Shown here: one piece after another, positions 33,320-45,105 of the stretch
How the letters are laid out: each line of letters begins with the position of its first letter
Numbering within the stretch: the first letter of the stretch is position 1
Assembly: GCA_027924585.1 (NCBI GenBank)
Contig: BSBM01000609.1
Location: 879,501-943,500 of the forward strand
DNA: 64,000 bases
Origin: Larix kaempferi
Taxonomy: Eukaryota > Streptophyta > Pinopsida > Pinales > Pinaceae
Direction of reading: 5' to 3'
Translations under genes and position numbers: made by a program
The notes under the pieces: model-generated
What the model was told of the DNA's origin: nothing
Databases searched by the model: none
What the model saw: the letters and a program-made list of their open reading frames with translations, nothing else

Positions 33320-36300
33320 TCATACATATACTGCATTAACAATGCCAAGATTCTCTCTATGAAACTCAAAAAGCTTCTTTGCCAAAGGCTTAGTAAATAT
33401 ATCAGCCAGCTGTTCTTTTGACCTGCAAAATGTCAAGTTAATTTCTCTATTGTTAACCAGTTCTCTGATGAAGTGGTATCGGGTATCTATGTGCTTGCTC
33501 CTTTTGTGAAATACTTGATTTTTCGACAATGCAATTGCAGAATTATTGTCACAATAGATCACTGTTGGATCCTCCTGCTCGTGGAACAGCTCAGACAAAC
33601 CTCTTCGCATCCACACTGCTTGACATGCTGCTGACGTCGCTGCTACATACTCCGCTTCAGTTGATGAGATGGTCACTATGGGTTGTTTCTTTGATGCCCA
33701 TGAAACTGCACCTGAACCAAAATTAAATACATAACCTGTTGTACTTTTCCTGTCATCTATACTGCTTGCAAAGTCACTATCCGTGTAGCCTGTTAATTTG
33801 AAATCTGAACCTGCTGAATACAAAATTCCATAATTCATTGTTCCTGAAACATATCTTAAGATTCTTTTTGCTACTTGCCAATGAGAACTTCTTGGAGATT
33901 CCATAAACCTGAAAATTAAGCTCACCGCAAACATGATATCTGGCCTAGTTGTTGTTAGATACATCAAACTTCCAACTAATTTCTTAAATTGTCCTGGATC
34001 CACAAAAGGTTCATTGTCATCTTTACTTAGTTTAGTTCCTGTTGCTATTGGTGTTGAGACTGGTTTACAATTCTGCATTCGAAATCTTTTTAATACATCT
34101 TTAGCATACTTAGATTGACATATGAAAATCCCTTTTTCAGATTGATCAACTTGAATTCCGAGAAAGTACTTCATCATTCCCAAATCTGTCATTTCAAACT
34201 CTGTTTTCATTGTTGTTTTAAAAGCTTCTATAGACAGATTACCTGTGAAAATTAAGTCATCAACATATACGCATACAATCATGATTTTACCTTGCTGATT
34301 TAATTTTGTGTACAAAGTAGGCTCACTAGCACATCTATTGAATCCATTACTCAGTAAATATGAGTCTAATCTATTGTACCACACTCGAGATGCTTGCTTC
34401 AGCCCATATAAATCCTTTTTCAGCCTGTAAACTTTATTTTCACATCCTGTTATTTCATACCCAGTTGGTTGTTTTACATAAACCTCCTCCTCTAAACGTC
34501 CATTTAAAAATGCAGATTTTACATCCATCTGATACACATTCCAATCATTTTGTGCTGCTATAGCTAAAACAAGTCTAACTGTGTCTAGTCTCGCTACCGG
34601 TGCAAAAGTCTCATTATAATCTATGCCGGGTTGTTGACTAAAACCTTGTGCTACAAGCCTAGCCTTGTGTTTTTCAACCTTTCCATCAGCATTCAATTTT
34701 GTTTTATAAATCCATTTTACACCTATGCAGTCTTTTCCATTAGGTAAATCTACTAATTCCCAAGTTTCATTTCTTTCTATAGCATCTATTTCATCATCCA
34801 TAGCTTTTATCCATGCAACATCTTTAATTGCTTCTTCAAAACTAACTGGTTGATAAGCCAATAATACAAAATTTGAGTTCAAATTCAGTTCTTCATCATG
34901 TTGTTCATAGATTTCTCTTAGGCTTCTAGATTTTTGTCCTCTAATCCTAGTTCTCAATTCTGCTAGAGTAGGATCAGATTCATCACTTACTTGTGGGATT
35001 GATGTATGCTGCCCTCCAAGTCCTGGTTGCTCTTCTTGCATAGAATTTCTTGGTGTTCTTGTTTGAGGTGAATTAAAGTCTATTGTGCTCCTTCCTGGTG
35101 TGCTGGATCCTGGTACATGTGCAGGTACATATGAATGTGGAATTTGTTGTCCTTCTTGTACATTTTCTTCATCATCTTCAACATGAGGTAAAGCTGCTCC
35201 ATGTGTAACTATTTCATCAATACTTCCATCCCATGATTCCTCCTCTTTAAATTCTACATCTCTGCTTACAATCAGCTTCTTGGTAATAGGATTATAGAGT
35301 TTATATGCTTTAGAATGCTCACTATACCCAATGAAGATACATTTTTCACTTCGATCATCCAACTTCCTTCTAATCTCTTTAGGTACATGAGAGTAAGCCA
35401 CACAACCAAATATTCTAAGATGTGATACATTGAAGCACTTGCCACTCCAAGCTTCTTCAGGTACTTTATTCCTCACACTTTTTGTAGGACATCTGTTCAA
35501 AATGTAGACTGAACATGCAACTGCTTCTGCCCAATACTCATTTGACAAATGCTTGGCCTTCAACATGCTTCTTGCCATATTCATAATTGTCCTATTTTTT
35601 CTTTCTGCCACACCATTCTACTGTGGTGTATATCGAGCTGTAAATTGCCTCTTAATTCCATGATTTCTACAAAATTCCATGAATTCATTCAATTTATATT
35701 CGCCTCCTCTATTAGAGCTCAACACTTTGATGAACTTTCCACTTTGTTTTTCAACCAAGGTTTTAAAATTCTTGAACACTTCAAAAGTTTCTAATTTTTG
35801 TTTAATAAAATATACCCATGTTTTCCGGCTGTAATCATCAATAAAAGTTAGAAAGTATAAGTTTCCAGCCAATGATTGATCCTGCATTGGTCCACACAAA
35901 TCTGTATGAACTATCTCTAGAGGTTCTTTTGCTCGATACGAAGTGCCTACATGGAAAGCTCCTCTATGATGTTTTGCTAAGATACAACTCTCACATGAGC
36001 TTGCTGGTTGTTCAATCGGTGGCAACCCTCTAACCATTTGATTTTTCTATAATAAGTTTAATCCCCCAAAGTACAGATGACCATACCTCAAGTGCCAAAT
36101 CCAAGACTGATCCAAACTTTGAACTTTATAAGCATTCACACAATTCTGAATTTCACTCTTTAATGTAAGTGGAATCATTCTATTTTTAGTCATTTTAACC
36201 TTTGCAATCAACCGTTTTCTAGGATTCTTGTCAAGAATTGTGCAAGTGTCATGGTTGAAAATTACCTTATAGCCTTTCTCCATTAGTTGTCCAATGCTAA

Positions 36301-37525
36301 TTAAATTGCATTTCATACCAGGTACAAAATACACATCATTAATATGTCTTTTATCTCCATTTTTTGCAAATACATTAACTGTACCTCTACCATTGACTGA
36401 AACTTTATTATCATCTCCAAACTTCACTTCAGATTGTACCGAACTATCTATTTCAGTGAACACTTCCTTGTTGCCAGACATGTGATTACTACAGCCACTG
36501 TCTAGAAACCATACATCATTTGGATTCTCTTGTGCAACGTTGCAGGTAATAAGAACTGAATCAGTTTTATTTTCTGATTTCTCAACTAGATTTGCAGATT
36601 GTTTTCTGGCATCTGCTTCCTTCTTTCTACATTCCCTAGCATAATGCTCAAATTTCTTACAATAAAAACACTGGATTTTGGATTTATCAATTCTTTGATT
36701 CTGCTGTTGATAAAGGTTATTACTTGTGGTTCTGAAGTTTCCTGAATGTGGGTTTTGGACATACCTACCAGTCCTATTTATATTTGATTCTTTTTCCCTT
36801 TGAAATTGAACTCTACCCCTGCCTCTATAGAATGACCTTCCTCTTCCTCTAACAACTGTTAGCTGTGTCTTGAGAGCAGTATCAAGTGAGAAGTTAGAGT
36901 TTCTGTTTACCCTAGACTCATGGGATAACAGGGATCCCATTAACTCATCAATGGAGAGCTGAGTCAAATCCTTTGACTCCTCAATTGCCACAACAACAAC
37001 ATCAAATTTGCTGGGCAAACTTCTTAATACCTTTTCCACCACCTTTTGATCAGAAATCTGTTCACCATGGGTTCTCATCTGGTTTACAATTGTCATTAGA
37101 TGATTATGAAATTGGTCTACAGTCTGTGTCTCATTCATTTGCAGATTTTCAAAAAAATTTCTAAGGGTTTGTAGTTTAGCAACCTTCACCTTACTTAAAC
37201 CCTGATAAATTGTGTCTAAGATGTCCCATGCATCTTTGGATTTGCTTATTGATGCTATTCTAGGAAAGATTGAATCATCCATGGCTTGCTGGATGAGAGA
37301 AAGTGCCTTAGCATCTTTCTTCTTGTTGTTTTTAAGCAAATCTTTCTGTGCTTGTGTTAAAGCCAAATAGGCTGCCTCATCAGGGGGCTTTATGTACCCA
37401 TTCTGAACTAAATCCCACAGATCTTGTGAACAGAGAAGAGTTTTCATTTTTATGGACCAAAAATCATAGTTCTTACCTATCAAAGGTGGAATTTGAGGCT
37501 GTGCTCCGAAGCTGCTCGACGCCAT
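33320..37525 (-). pseudogene. Copia gag-pol polyprotein with two in-frame TAG codons
   Basis: One frame runs from ATG at 37525 to 33320. Gag contains a zinc knuckle CFYCKKFEHYAREC near residue 290. The protease has LDSGCSNHMSG. After a TAG at 36049-36047 comes integrase with the HTDLCGPM and DDYSRKTWVYF blocks; the second catalytic Asp appears as Asn (SSNRGGEY where SDRGGE is usual). A second TAG at 35620-35618 sits where nearly all copia integrases have the second Gln of [12 protein letters not shown]. Reverse transcriptase has [21 protein letters not shown] and an intact YVDDLIFTG; RNase H has YTDSDFASS and SSTEAEYVA and ends with DIFTKPL. No frameshifts were found. The product cannot be made whole without suppression of both stops. 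Confidence 0.92.
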
Positions 37526-38580
37526 GGCTAAAATTTTATGAAATTTCTCCTTTTGCAGCTGTAGGCAGGGTGCTCTGTTTCAATGTTTCTCCACGGCTTC
37601 CTTCCTGATTGCAGATGGTTCACTATTTCAAGCCTACACGGCTCCTTCCACTGAGCAACAGGGGAAAACGACCCTCTCTCCACGAATGTAGTGCGAAGTG
37701 TATATCTTCGGGCACGATTGAAGCCCTCTTGGCGTGAATGGCACAAAGGTTGGTTTCTTCGAAGAGCCCAACCAGATATGCCTCCGCCGCTTCTTGCTAT
37801 GCAGCCACGACTGACGATTGGAATCTCAAATCCGTCTTGGAGTCCTGAGCGATCTCCCTAACCAGGCGCTGGAATAGCAGTTTCCTTATCAACAGTTTTG
37901 TACTCTTCTGATACTTTCGGATCTCACGGAGAGCAACGGTACCGGGCCTGAATCTGTGAGGCTTCTCTACTCCGCCCGTTCCTAGGGAAAACTTCCCGGC
38001 AGCCTTCGTTGCCAACTGCATTCACGGGGCCTTCCCGCCGGTTAACTTACGAGTGGTCTGCTTCGTGCGTTTAGCTTCAGCCACGACTTCCCAGACCAGC
38101 ACCATATATTTGCTGAGAAGTAAAACCTTTCAGGGTGCAATTCTGTTGAACTGGCTTCGTTCACCCTACTGCAAATGCTCGAAGCTTCATGGCAAAACCA
38201 CCAAGAACACCAACAACAAAACCCTCTAACTGCGATTCGTGATATCGAAACTCGGGAGCATCATATTCCTTTTACTTCAGAACTCTGATGCAGAGATTGA
38301 GCGTGAAGCTGCTCGCTTGGCATTACAGGAAACGCCAAGAAACCTACGGCCTTGAGAAGGGAACGCCAGGCACCTTCTTGGTCGGCGATGGCCTTGAATG
38401 CGAGCTATCAGGCTGCCCCTTTGTTTCTATGAGCTTTCTCGGAGCAAGGAGATCTCCCAGCCATCTTTTTCGTTACAGGGCAGAAATCCTTTGGAGCAAC
38501 TCGGTTTGTTTATGAAAATGGAAGATAGCGACGGGTCCACGAGCTTCACACAGCTCCAGGTTGCAGACTCCCACTAGCAG
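37526..38580 (-). other. Long leader of the young copia element
   Basis: About 1055 bp separate the primer site from the gag start. It is clearly richer in G and C than the rest of the element. No open frame in it resembles a known protein. It presumably holds packaging and dimerisation signals, but a captured host fragment cannot be excluded. Confidence 0.5.
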
Positions 38581-38594
38581 CAGCTCTGATACCA
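38581..38594 (-). promoter_or_regulatory. Primer-binding site of the young copia element
   Basis: On the minus strand this reads TGGTATCAGAGCTG, complementary to the 3' end of plant initiator-Met tRNA (TGGTATCAGAGC). It lies three bases inside the 5' LTR. Confidence 0.92.
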
Positions 38595-38597
38595 CAA

Positions 38598-38885
38598 TGA
38601 AGGGGACAGAGGAGGCAGAGCATCAAATAAAACAGAGAAAAACAGGGTTTTTGCAGTGCTACAGCACTTGAATGGAGTCACACACACAGAAAATCAGAAC
38701 TGTATCGCGTACCTCTGCATTTCATTAATGTCAAAACAGTGATACAAAAGGAATGCCCGGCTGGGCAGGCGGTTCTCATTTTCCAAGGTGTATTACGTGT
38801 CCAGCTTCATAAATCAAACATTAAACTACATTGAATAGCTAGGTCCGCTACATGTAGCGGTAGATAGTTGCAATTAATGCCAACA
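38598..38885 (-). repeat. 5' LTR of the young copia element
   Basis: 288 bp, the partner of 32945-33232. It is followed by the target duplication AATTT at 38886-38890. Confidence 0.95.
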
Positions 38886-38890
38886 AATTT

Positions 38891-39780
38891 AACTAAATTT
38901 TATCATAGGTAAAATGAATGAGAGACCCCAAATGTGCCCATAAATTTATTATGATAAAAATAAATAAACACTCTAAAAAATTCAATATGTTCATATTTAT
39001 ATGAACAAGCAGAAAACTACTGCTATAATATGTGTTTGAATTTGTTAAAGCTATTCGAGTGAGTTCTTGCGGTATAACAAGTTTTTTGAATTTCTTCGAG
39101 TGAGTTCTTGCGGTATAACAAGTTTTTTGAATTTCTTCGAGTGAGTTCTTGCGGTATAACAAGTATTTTGAATTTCCTCAGAGAACAAGAAAAACAGAAT
39201 AATTTAGGTTCATATGATATAATAAGTTTTTTGAATTTGCTATGGGAAAGAGAAAGAAAGAACAATTTGGGTGAGGATTTTCTTCACTAAGAAGTGTTAA
39301 ATCTATTTTTTTTAAATTGCATTCCACTTCAAACAAACTTTAAAATAAATGAAATGAGAATTAGGAGTACAACATTTCCTTTTAGGAAATTGGATTCCAA
39401 ATCAAGCCAGCTTTAAAATAAATGAAATCAGAATTGAGTAGAACTTTTCCTTTAGAATAAATGGAATCAAAATTATGAAAACACCATTTTTCAAATCCTA
39501 CAAATCCTATAAAATCTCAAAATATAAACTATCTTATTTTATTAATATTTTAAACAAAATTTCTTTATAAATCCTATAAAATCTCTAAATAAAAAGTATT
39601 ATGTTATATTAATATATTAAACAACATCTCTTTACGATATAATCTTTGATAATAGCTACTACTATGTGAAAAAGATGAAAAAGATTTAGTTGTACAGCAT
39701 AATCTTTTCACAATAGCTAAGAGTGTGCAGAATCAATCCAATTGCTTTGGTGCTTCGGAACAGTGGTTTACAAATGAAAA
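38891..39780. other. Region between the copia element and the kelch gene
   Basis: No gene is seen. Three exact or near-exact copies of a 41-bp unit starting GAGTTCTTGCGGTATAACAA lie at 39061, 39102 and 39143, with degraded copies on either side. A roughly 80-bp GGAATC/AAATAAATGAAAT duplication follows at 39340-39475. Confidence 0.6.
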
Positions 39781-40017
39781 TATTCATCTACCAGTTTCTC
39801 AAATACTCAGCTGTAAAGATGGAATGATATTCCTCACATCGATAAAGTATGCAAATAAATCGGGCAGCTGTCCTTGATATCTGAATTTCAACTTTCCGAA
39901 ACTTGTAAACTGTTTTCATAGGCTTGATTATCGTGCGAGGATGAGCATGAATGTGCTGGACTGAAAAAATGGAATTGTTAAAATTCAATAACATTAGCAA
40001 CAACCACATTAATAATA

Positions 40018-41187
40018 TTAATGTGTCCAAATATACTGATAAAAATAAAATAAATTAGGCACATACTTTGCTAATATCAGATCTTTGTTGAAACGAGGAA
40101 ACCAGCATCTCCATAAAACATCGACCGCCAAGCATATTTGAAGTTTTTTGCTGATCTCTATTACTGAGAATCTCAGATGATCGAGATCCCACATATGATA
40201 TATGACCAACATACCATTTACGGCCATAAAATCCGATCTGTATGCATTTGCGTGAACAAAGCTGTCAAGTACTTGTAACTTAAACCAAGCATCCATGTCT
40301 GGATCGTAGGCCTGGATGCTCATTTCATGTCCAGCTCGATCCTTGTTTAATTCATGGTGACAAGTGATTAACATGTTTTGCACCACGGCTGCGGTACAGG
40401 CGCCGTACCACCAGTATTTGAACAAATTTGGTGGAAATGGAGACCATACAGAGGTTGTCACGTCAAATACTATTCCATTCCCACTGCTTCGTATGAATAT
40501 TCTATTACCCAAAACAGTAGATCTCAGTAGGGGGTCAAACCCAGTTTGAAGGGCATCGATTAGGGTTTGAGAGCGCGGAATGCGGGTCCATATGTTAGTA
40601 GATGGCTCATACATTTCAGCCCATGGATCAGTTTGATTACTGCACCCTCCGAACACATAAATTCTTCCATCAACAGTGGCCGCAACAGCCCCTTGCCTGG
40701 GTATTATGGTGGGAGCTAAACCGCACCATTTATACATGGCTGGATCGTACTCGTAGACATCGCTGAACTCAAATTCGCCCTTTCGACCACCGATAACGTA
40801 CAACTTTTTATCCAAAACTGCTGTGGCAGAGTCTGCAAGTTCTTCCAAAGGATAAGAAGGGAGAGGCACATAGCTGTGCTCACGTTTTTGCTGTTTTATG
40901 TCGAGAGCGTGGAACGACTGCAGGTGATTGTTGTCTAGGGTTCTTGCATAAATCCAATAAGACGAAGATTCATATAAGCATTTGCGCTCTACTTGAACAG
41001 AGCTTTGATCTGCAGTGGCTTCCTCTTCTTGATTATCAACTGTTTGATCCTCAACGCCTGCCTGGTTCTGAACATGATGAACTCTCTCAGCCTCCCTGCC
41101 TGTCTCGTCCTGAACACTTGTCTGAACATCTCTGTGAGACTGAACAGGAGCTCTCCGTTTGGGAAAGCAGGAAACGGAGGATCCCAT
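40018..41187 (-). CDS. Kelch-repeat protein with predicted N-terminal lipidation
   Basis: An open frame of 389 residues starts MGSSVSCF. Gly2 with Ser6 fits the N-myristoylation rule, and Cys7 could be palmitoylated, so attachment to a membrane is likely. Residues about 10-70 are polar and Gln/Glu-rich. Two clear kelch repeats lie at about 118-163 (KKLYVIGG, then YEYDPAMYKW) and 165-210 (GRIYVFGG, then YEPSTNIWTRIP). Weaker blades follow (about 215-345), ending near AYDPDMDAWFKLQ. No F-box is visible, unlike most plant kelch proteins. A GTATGT donor at 40066 and a TTTTTTCAG acceptor at about 39961 could replace the last 15 or so residues with about 23 others; both versions are open. No close homologue can be named. 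It is the one ordinary host gene in the window. Confidence 0.8.
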   Translation of the reverse strand: MGSSVSCFPKRRAPVQSHRDVQTSVQDETGREAERVHHVQNQAGVEDQTVDNQEEEATADQSSVQVERKCLYESSSYWIYARTLDNNHLQSFHALDIKQQKREHSYVPLPSYPLEELADSATAVLDKKLYVIGGRKGEFEFSDVYEYDPAMYKWCGLAPTIIPRQGAVAATVDGRIYVFGGCSNQTDPWAEMYEPSTNIWTRIPRSQTLIDALQTGFDPLLRSTVLGNRIFIRSSGNGIVFDVTTSVWSPFPPNLFKYWWYGACTAAVVQNMLITCHHELNKDRAGHEMSIQAYDPDMDAWFKLQVLDSFVHANAYRSDFMAVNGMLVIYHMWDLDHLRFSVIEISKKLQICLAVDVLWRCWFPRFNKDLILAKYVPNLFYFYQYIWTH

Positions 41188-41599
41188 TATTCAAAACCAG
41201 CTGGTCACGCTTTCTTGTACCTCTAGAATCCAGAAAATGTATACATTTTTTTTTCCAGAGTCATCTGTCGCTTTGTTTCTATATTTTTAGAGTCTATTTT
41301 ATAAACGGAATTGCAACCGATCAAATTTGAATTTTCTTAGCAGCACGTGTGGCTGACGTTTTCTCTTACCGTTGAAGAGTTAAGCCGTTCAAATATAAAA
41401 AGGATCAGTTATTTTAGATAAACCAACCATCAGTCAATTTTGTGTTCAGGTTTTGAAAACAAACCTCATCCCAAGGTTTCAGAAACAAACTTTCCTGGTT
41501 TGGAAGAAGTGCAGGACGTTTGCCTTTATCCTGTGAGCTTGATGCGCGGGATGTAAACATATTCAGCTGAGGAGAAGCTGGGGGCTGTGGCTATTCTCT
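41188..41599 (-). promoter_or_regulatory. Upstream region of the kelch gene
   Basis: About 0.4 kb separates the kelch start from the pararetroviral remains. A CACGTG G-box-like core is at 41344-41349 (GCACGTGTGG). TATAAAAAGG lies at 41394-41403. Both are on the far side for a minus-strand promoter about 200 bp from the start, so they are plausible but unproven. Confidence 0.35.
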
Positions 41600-42161
41600 G
41601 GTTAACATGTCATCCACACAGTTCAGATAGCCTGGTTTATACACAATAGAAAAATCAAAATTTTCTAACCAAAGAAACCATTTTAAAATCCTAATGCTAT
41701 TCTATGCCATGAGATTTTCATTTTTAAAGATCCTTTCAAATCTGTTCTAATAACAAATTTAACAGGCTTAAGAAATAATCTAAAATGATTGATTGTCTTC
41801 TTGACAGCCAGAATCTCCTTGTGGCTTGATGGATAGTTCAGCTAAGCTGCTTTGAACGATCCCGAAGCCTAGCCACAGATACATTCCTTTCCTTCAAGAG
41901 TTTCAATAAGGACACCGCCCCAAGCATTTGCTGAAGCATCAGTGTCAATGATGAGCCGGTTCCTTGAGGAAGTGCTAAGGCGGGAAGCTGCTGGACTTTG
42001 CATTTTATTTTCTGCACTGCCAAAGTCATAGCTGTAGACCACTTAGGCAGATTCTTTTTCAATATTTGTTGCAGAACATGAATATCTTCTGCTTGCCCTT
42101 TATAGAATGGTCTAATATAATTCAAACTACCCAAGAATCTTTGGAGTTGAACTTTTTCCAA
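41600..42161 (-). pseudogene. Pararetroviral RT end and RNase H fragments
   Basis: The frame at 42161-41838 starts with the RT connection block (RFLGSLNYIRPF). A frame change follows. In another frame the RNase H hallmarks are seen down to about 41640: a D-A-S start, a Ser-Gly-x-F block, an SHKEILA block with the catalytic Glu, and a TD near the end. At least two stops interrupt this part. The left limit is where recognisable coding sense fades. Confidence 0.65.
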
Positions 42162-42164
42162 AAT

Positions 42165-42877
42165 CTAGTCTGGAAATTTACTGAAAACACTGAGGACATG
42201 TTGCTGCAAGATCACTTGTCCTTTATTCAATTTGAAGCCGAGAAATTCAATTTCAGTCTTCCCAATTTCCATCTTGCTCTTGGAGAGAACAAGACCATGT
42301 TTGAAGACTAGATTATAGAACTCGTGTAGATGTTTAAGATGTTCCTGTGAATTTCTTGAACATATTAAGATATTATCTATGAAAACCAATGCCCATTTCT
42401 TTTCACGGAAGATATCCTCCATGTGCTTCTGGAACTCTGAAGGAGCGTTATTAATACCAAAGGGTAGTACTTTCCATTGGTACTGGCCATGTGGAACAAC
42501 AAATGTTGTCTTGAATCTGTCTTTAGCATCAATGCCTATTTGATAAAAACAAGACTTTAAATCAAATTTGCTAAAGATTGTGCAGCCAGCTAATTTCTGC
42601 AATAAGCTAGCTTTATCAAGCCAGCTATTTTCTGCAATAAGCTAGCTTTATCAGGCAGAGGATACCTGACCTTTTGTAATACAACATTCAGTGGTTTGTA
42701 GTTTACCACCAACCTGGGCTTTCCTCTCTTTATATTAGAATGTTTATTAACCATAAAGGCTCTACAAGCCCATGGGCTCTTTGATGGTTCAATCAAACAT
42801 TTCAAGAGGAGCTCTTTTATCTCTGAAGCATAGAATTCACGTTCAGAGGGTGACATAAGCCGTGCAGAGGCTTTCAT
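42165..42877 (-). pseudogene. Pararetroviral reverse transcriptase fragments
   Basis: The frame at 42877-42590 has the family's opening block (RLMSPSEREFY, then KPRLVVNYKPLN). The frame at 42602-42165 has FSKFDLKSCFYQI, LPFGINNAPSEFQ and FIDNILIC, in which the second catalytic Asp of the FIDD motif is Asn. The two frames are out of register because a 35-bp stretch is present twice in tandem (42586-42620 and 42621-42655). The identity as Caulimoviridae RT is clear from these blocks. Confidence 0.82.
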
Positions 42878-43096
42878 AGGTTTGTGCTTCTGAAGAGGAT
42901 CAAACAGTAGAGAAACAAAATATTTCTCTCTTGTCCAAAATGCATTTGGACTTTCTGAAGAGCAGTCTTTTTCAAGCTTAGCTCAGATTTCTGCAAGGGC
43001 TTTGTCTTTATGTATCTCTGCATCAGCTATGCACCTTTCCATCTTAAACAATTCTACAGTCTTTGGTTTTGGATCCAGCTTTCTTGCAGGATTTTG

Positions 43097-44046
43097 TCAT
43101 TTAGCTTTAGACTCAAAGGAAAGGGGACACGCAACAGGTTTACCATTTAGCACACAAGAAAACAACAACTTCTGGGTATCAATAGAAAAAGGACTAACTC
43201 TAGTAAAAAATTCAGAACCCAATATACAATCTTCTTTTATACTGTCTAACCTATACAAAGACAGAGAGTCGGGGTAGTTACCAATCTGGATTGGAAAGTC
43301 TGCAGTTTTTCCTAACAAGGGTACAGGAGTACCTTCAATGGCAGATTCTTCCCAATAGAAAGAAGGAACTGCACCACCTCTAGCCAGATTCAACTCGCAA
43401 CTGGAATCTATCATACAATCTAACTTATAGGGTTTAAACTCAGGGGGACAAAACAAAAGTTGTATAAACAGCTTAGGACTCGTGAATAGACCTAAGAATG
43501 GATCAGGGGAGGCTGGTTCTTTATGTTTAGGGCTTTTCAGAGTTTTCCATTCAGGGATTTTTAATGCTTGCTCAGGGATTTGCAATGCTTGCTCATACTG
43601 CCTGCTCATTTCCTCATCTGAGGATTGATCTCTTTTTGAAGCCAGAACCTTAACCAAATCTTTGAGATCTTCGATCTCTTTAACAAGCCTTTTAGATTAA
43701 GTTGCTTTTCTTTAATCTGCATCCTGCGCAACTTTTCTTTGTCCTTTCTGAATTCATGTCTATCCGTATGCTCACCTGGATAGTTTCTATATAATTCTGC
43801 AGGATTATAATGAACAGGAATACTTTCTTCAACTTTTGCTTTTCCTTTGTCTAACAAAGCTAGTAGCCTCTTTTTCTCTTCTTTTAAATCTCTTCTGATA
43901 ATATATTCAAATACCGTAGTTTCTTGAAGCTTTAAATCTATTGCATCCAATTGTTTATGCAAAGATTGTGTTGGGGTTATTGAGAACATAAACAGAGAAA
44001 AGTCATAGGCTGGAGGTCCCTCACACCCCCCTAAATTTGCATCCAT
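43097..44046 (-). pseudogene. Pararetroviral linker and aspartic protease region
   Basis: Two overlapping frames, 44046-43606 and 43657-43097, indicate a frameshift near 43630. The first is charged and helical. The second has the protease pattern MIDSSCELNLA, with the usual Gly after D-S/T changed to Ser, and later ILGSEFF, which corresponds to the ILG motif of retroviral-type proteases. The function is presumably lost. Confidence 0.65.
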
Positions 44047-44142
44047 CTCTGAATTAGAAGAGGAGGAAGGATCAAATCTATGAAGCTGAGCTACTGAGGT
44101 GGAATCTGATTCAGAACCAGACTCAGACTCAGAATCTAATGA

Positions 44143-45000
44143 TTAATCAGATAGCAGATATATAATTTCTCTAGAGGGAGAAGTATCTGGAGAAAAAGAA
44201 CATAGATCCCACCATCCGGGATCAAGTCTTGTACACAAGGCTGCAAGCCTTAGCTTTGATTTCTTTTGTGGGCACTTGCTTTCCCAGTGGCCTTTTTTTC
44301 CACAAATAAAGCAAGTTTTTTTATCTGTTCTTTCGGTTCTTCTCCGAACAAACCGTTCGGGAAAAGGTTTGCGGAATTTCTTTGAAAATTTCTTATGGCC
44401 ATATTTTTCCTTATGCTTATAAGGTTTTGAAGGATGATATCTCGGGGCACTAGTATATAATCCTTTTTTCTTCGACTTGAAGTGACAGGATTCTTTGCCA
44501 AAGTGACCTCTGTTGTGGGCACGACATCCCCAATCCAACATTTGTGCAACATTCTTACAAAAGGATGAGGAATACATACTCTGATGCCTTTTGAAATCTT
44601 TGCTGACTCTTTTTTCCAGGAAATGTTCTTGCCATGTTTCCATTATAAAGGCATGTAATTGTGCCAATGAGAGTCCTCTGAGATCTATATTTTTATCCTT
44701 CATAAATTGCTCAACTGCATCAGGTACATGACCTCGGAAGCTATGCAGGCAATGTTTAAGATAAGTAGGCTCGCCTGATTTTCCTAATGAGATGAGTAAG
44801 TTCTGCATGTAGCAGAAATACTTTTCACTCTATCCTAAATCACAGAGACGGGATGACATAAATAAGGAAGCTAGATGATCATAGTCTTCCTTGTCATTTG
44901 GACCATAGAACTCTTTACTTAATGCCTGCAAGATTTGCTGATCTGCATCATCATCCTGAAGCATTTCATTTCTAGCATCTTGCGGGAGCCATCACCACCA
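44143..45000 (-). pseudogene. Pararetroviral coat-protein-like region with CCHC zinc finger
   Basis: The frame at 44808-44143 has basic, Lys/Arg-rich sequence and then CFICGKKGHWESKC, a CX2CX4HX4C knuckle typical of the coat protein C-terminus in this family. A second, incomplete Cys/His cluster precedes it by about 80 residues. The part from 45000 to 44820 continues the same product upstream, with one stop near 44835. Coat proteins of this family package the viral RNA/DNA; this copy is broken. Confidence 0.7.
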
Positions 45001-45105
45001 TTTGTGAGCAAGACCTGAAAGACCAGCAATTAATTGTGTTCCCAATTACTGTCCTGAAATAGTAGAGTCTTGTGTCCTTTTATATAGAACCCATTATCCT
45101 AACAG

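Larger units (their letters stand above)
32945..38885 (-). mobile_element. Ty1/copia retrotransposon, near complete and very young
   Basis: Two 288-bp LTRs (32945-33232 and 38598-38885) start TGAAGGGGACAG and end GCCAACA on the plus strand, and differ by eye at one base. AATTT flanks both sides (32940-32944 and 38886-38890), a perfect 5-bp target duplication. The coding strand is minus. The initiator-Met tRNA primer site is next to the right LTR and the polypurine tract is next to the left one. Total length is 5941 bp. A single gag-pol frame of about 1402 codons is interrupted by two TAG codons. The element lies 0.9 kb downstream of the kelch gene. Confidence 0.95.

Noticed and set aside
37348-38515. 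Plus-strand frames of 75-86 residues in the copia leader
   Set aside because: Antisense to the element, short, and without recognisable similarity.
39788-40030. Second kelch exon in the frame ending at 39788
   Set aside because: The good donor at 40066 leaves two bases of a codon, and neither nearby acceptor puts the downstream sequence into that frame; the canonical acceptor gives a different short tail.
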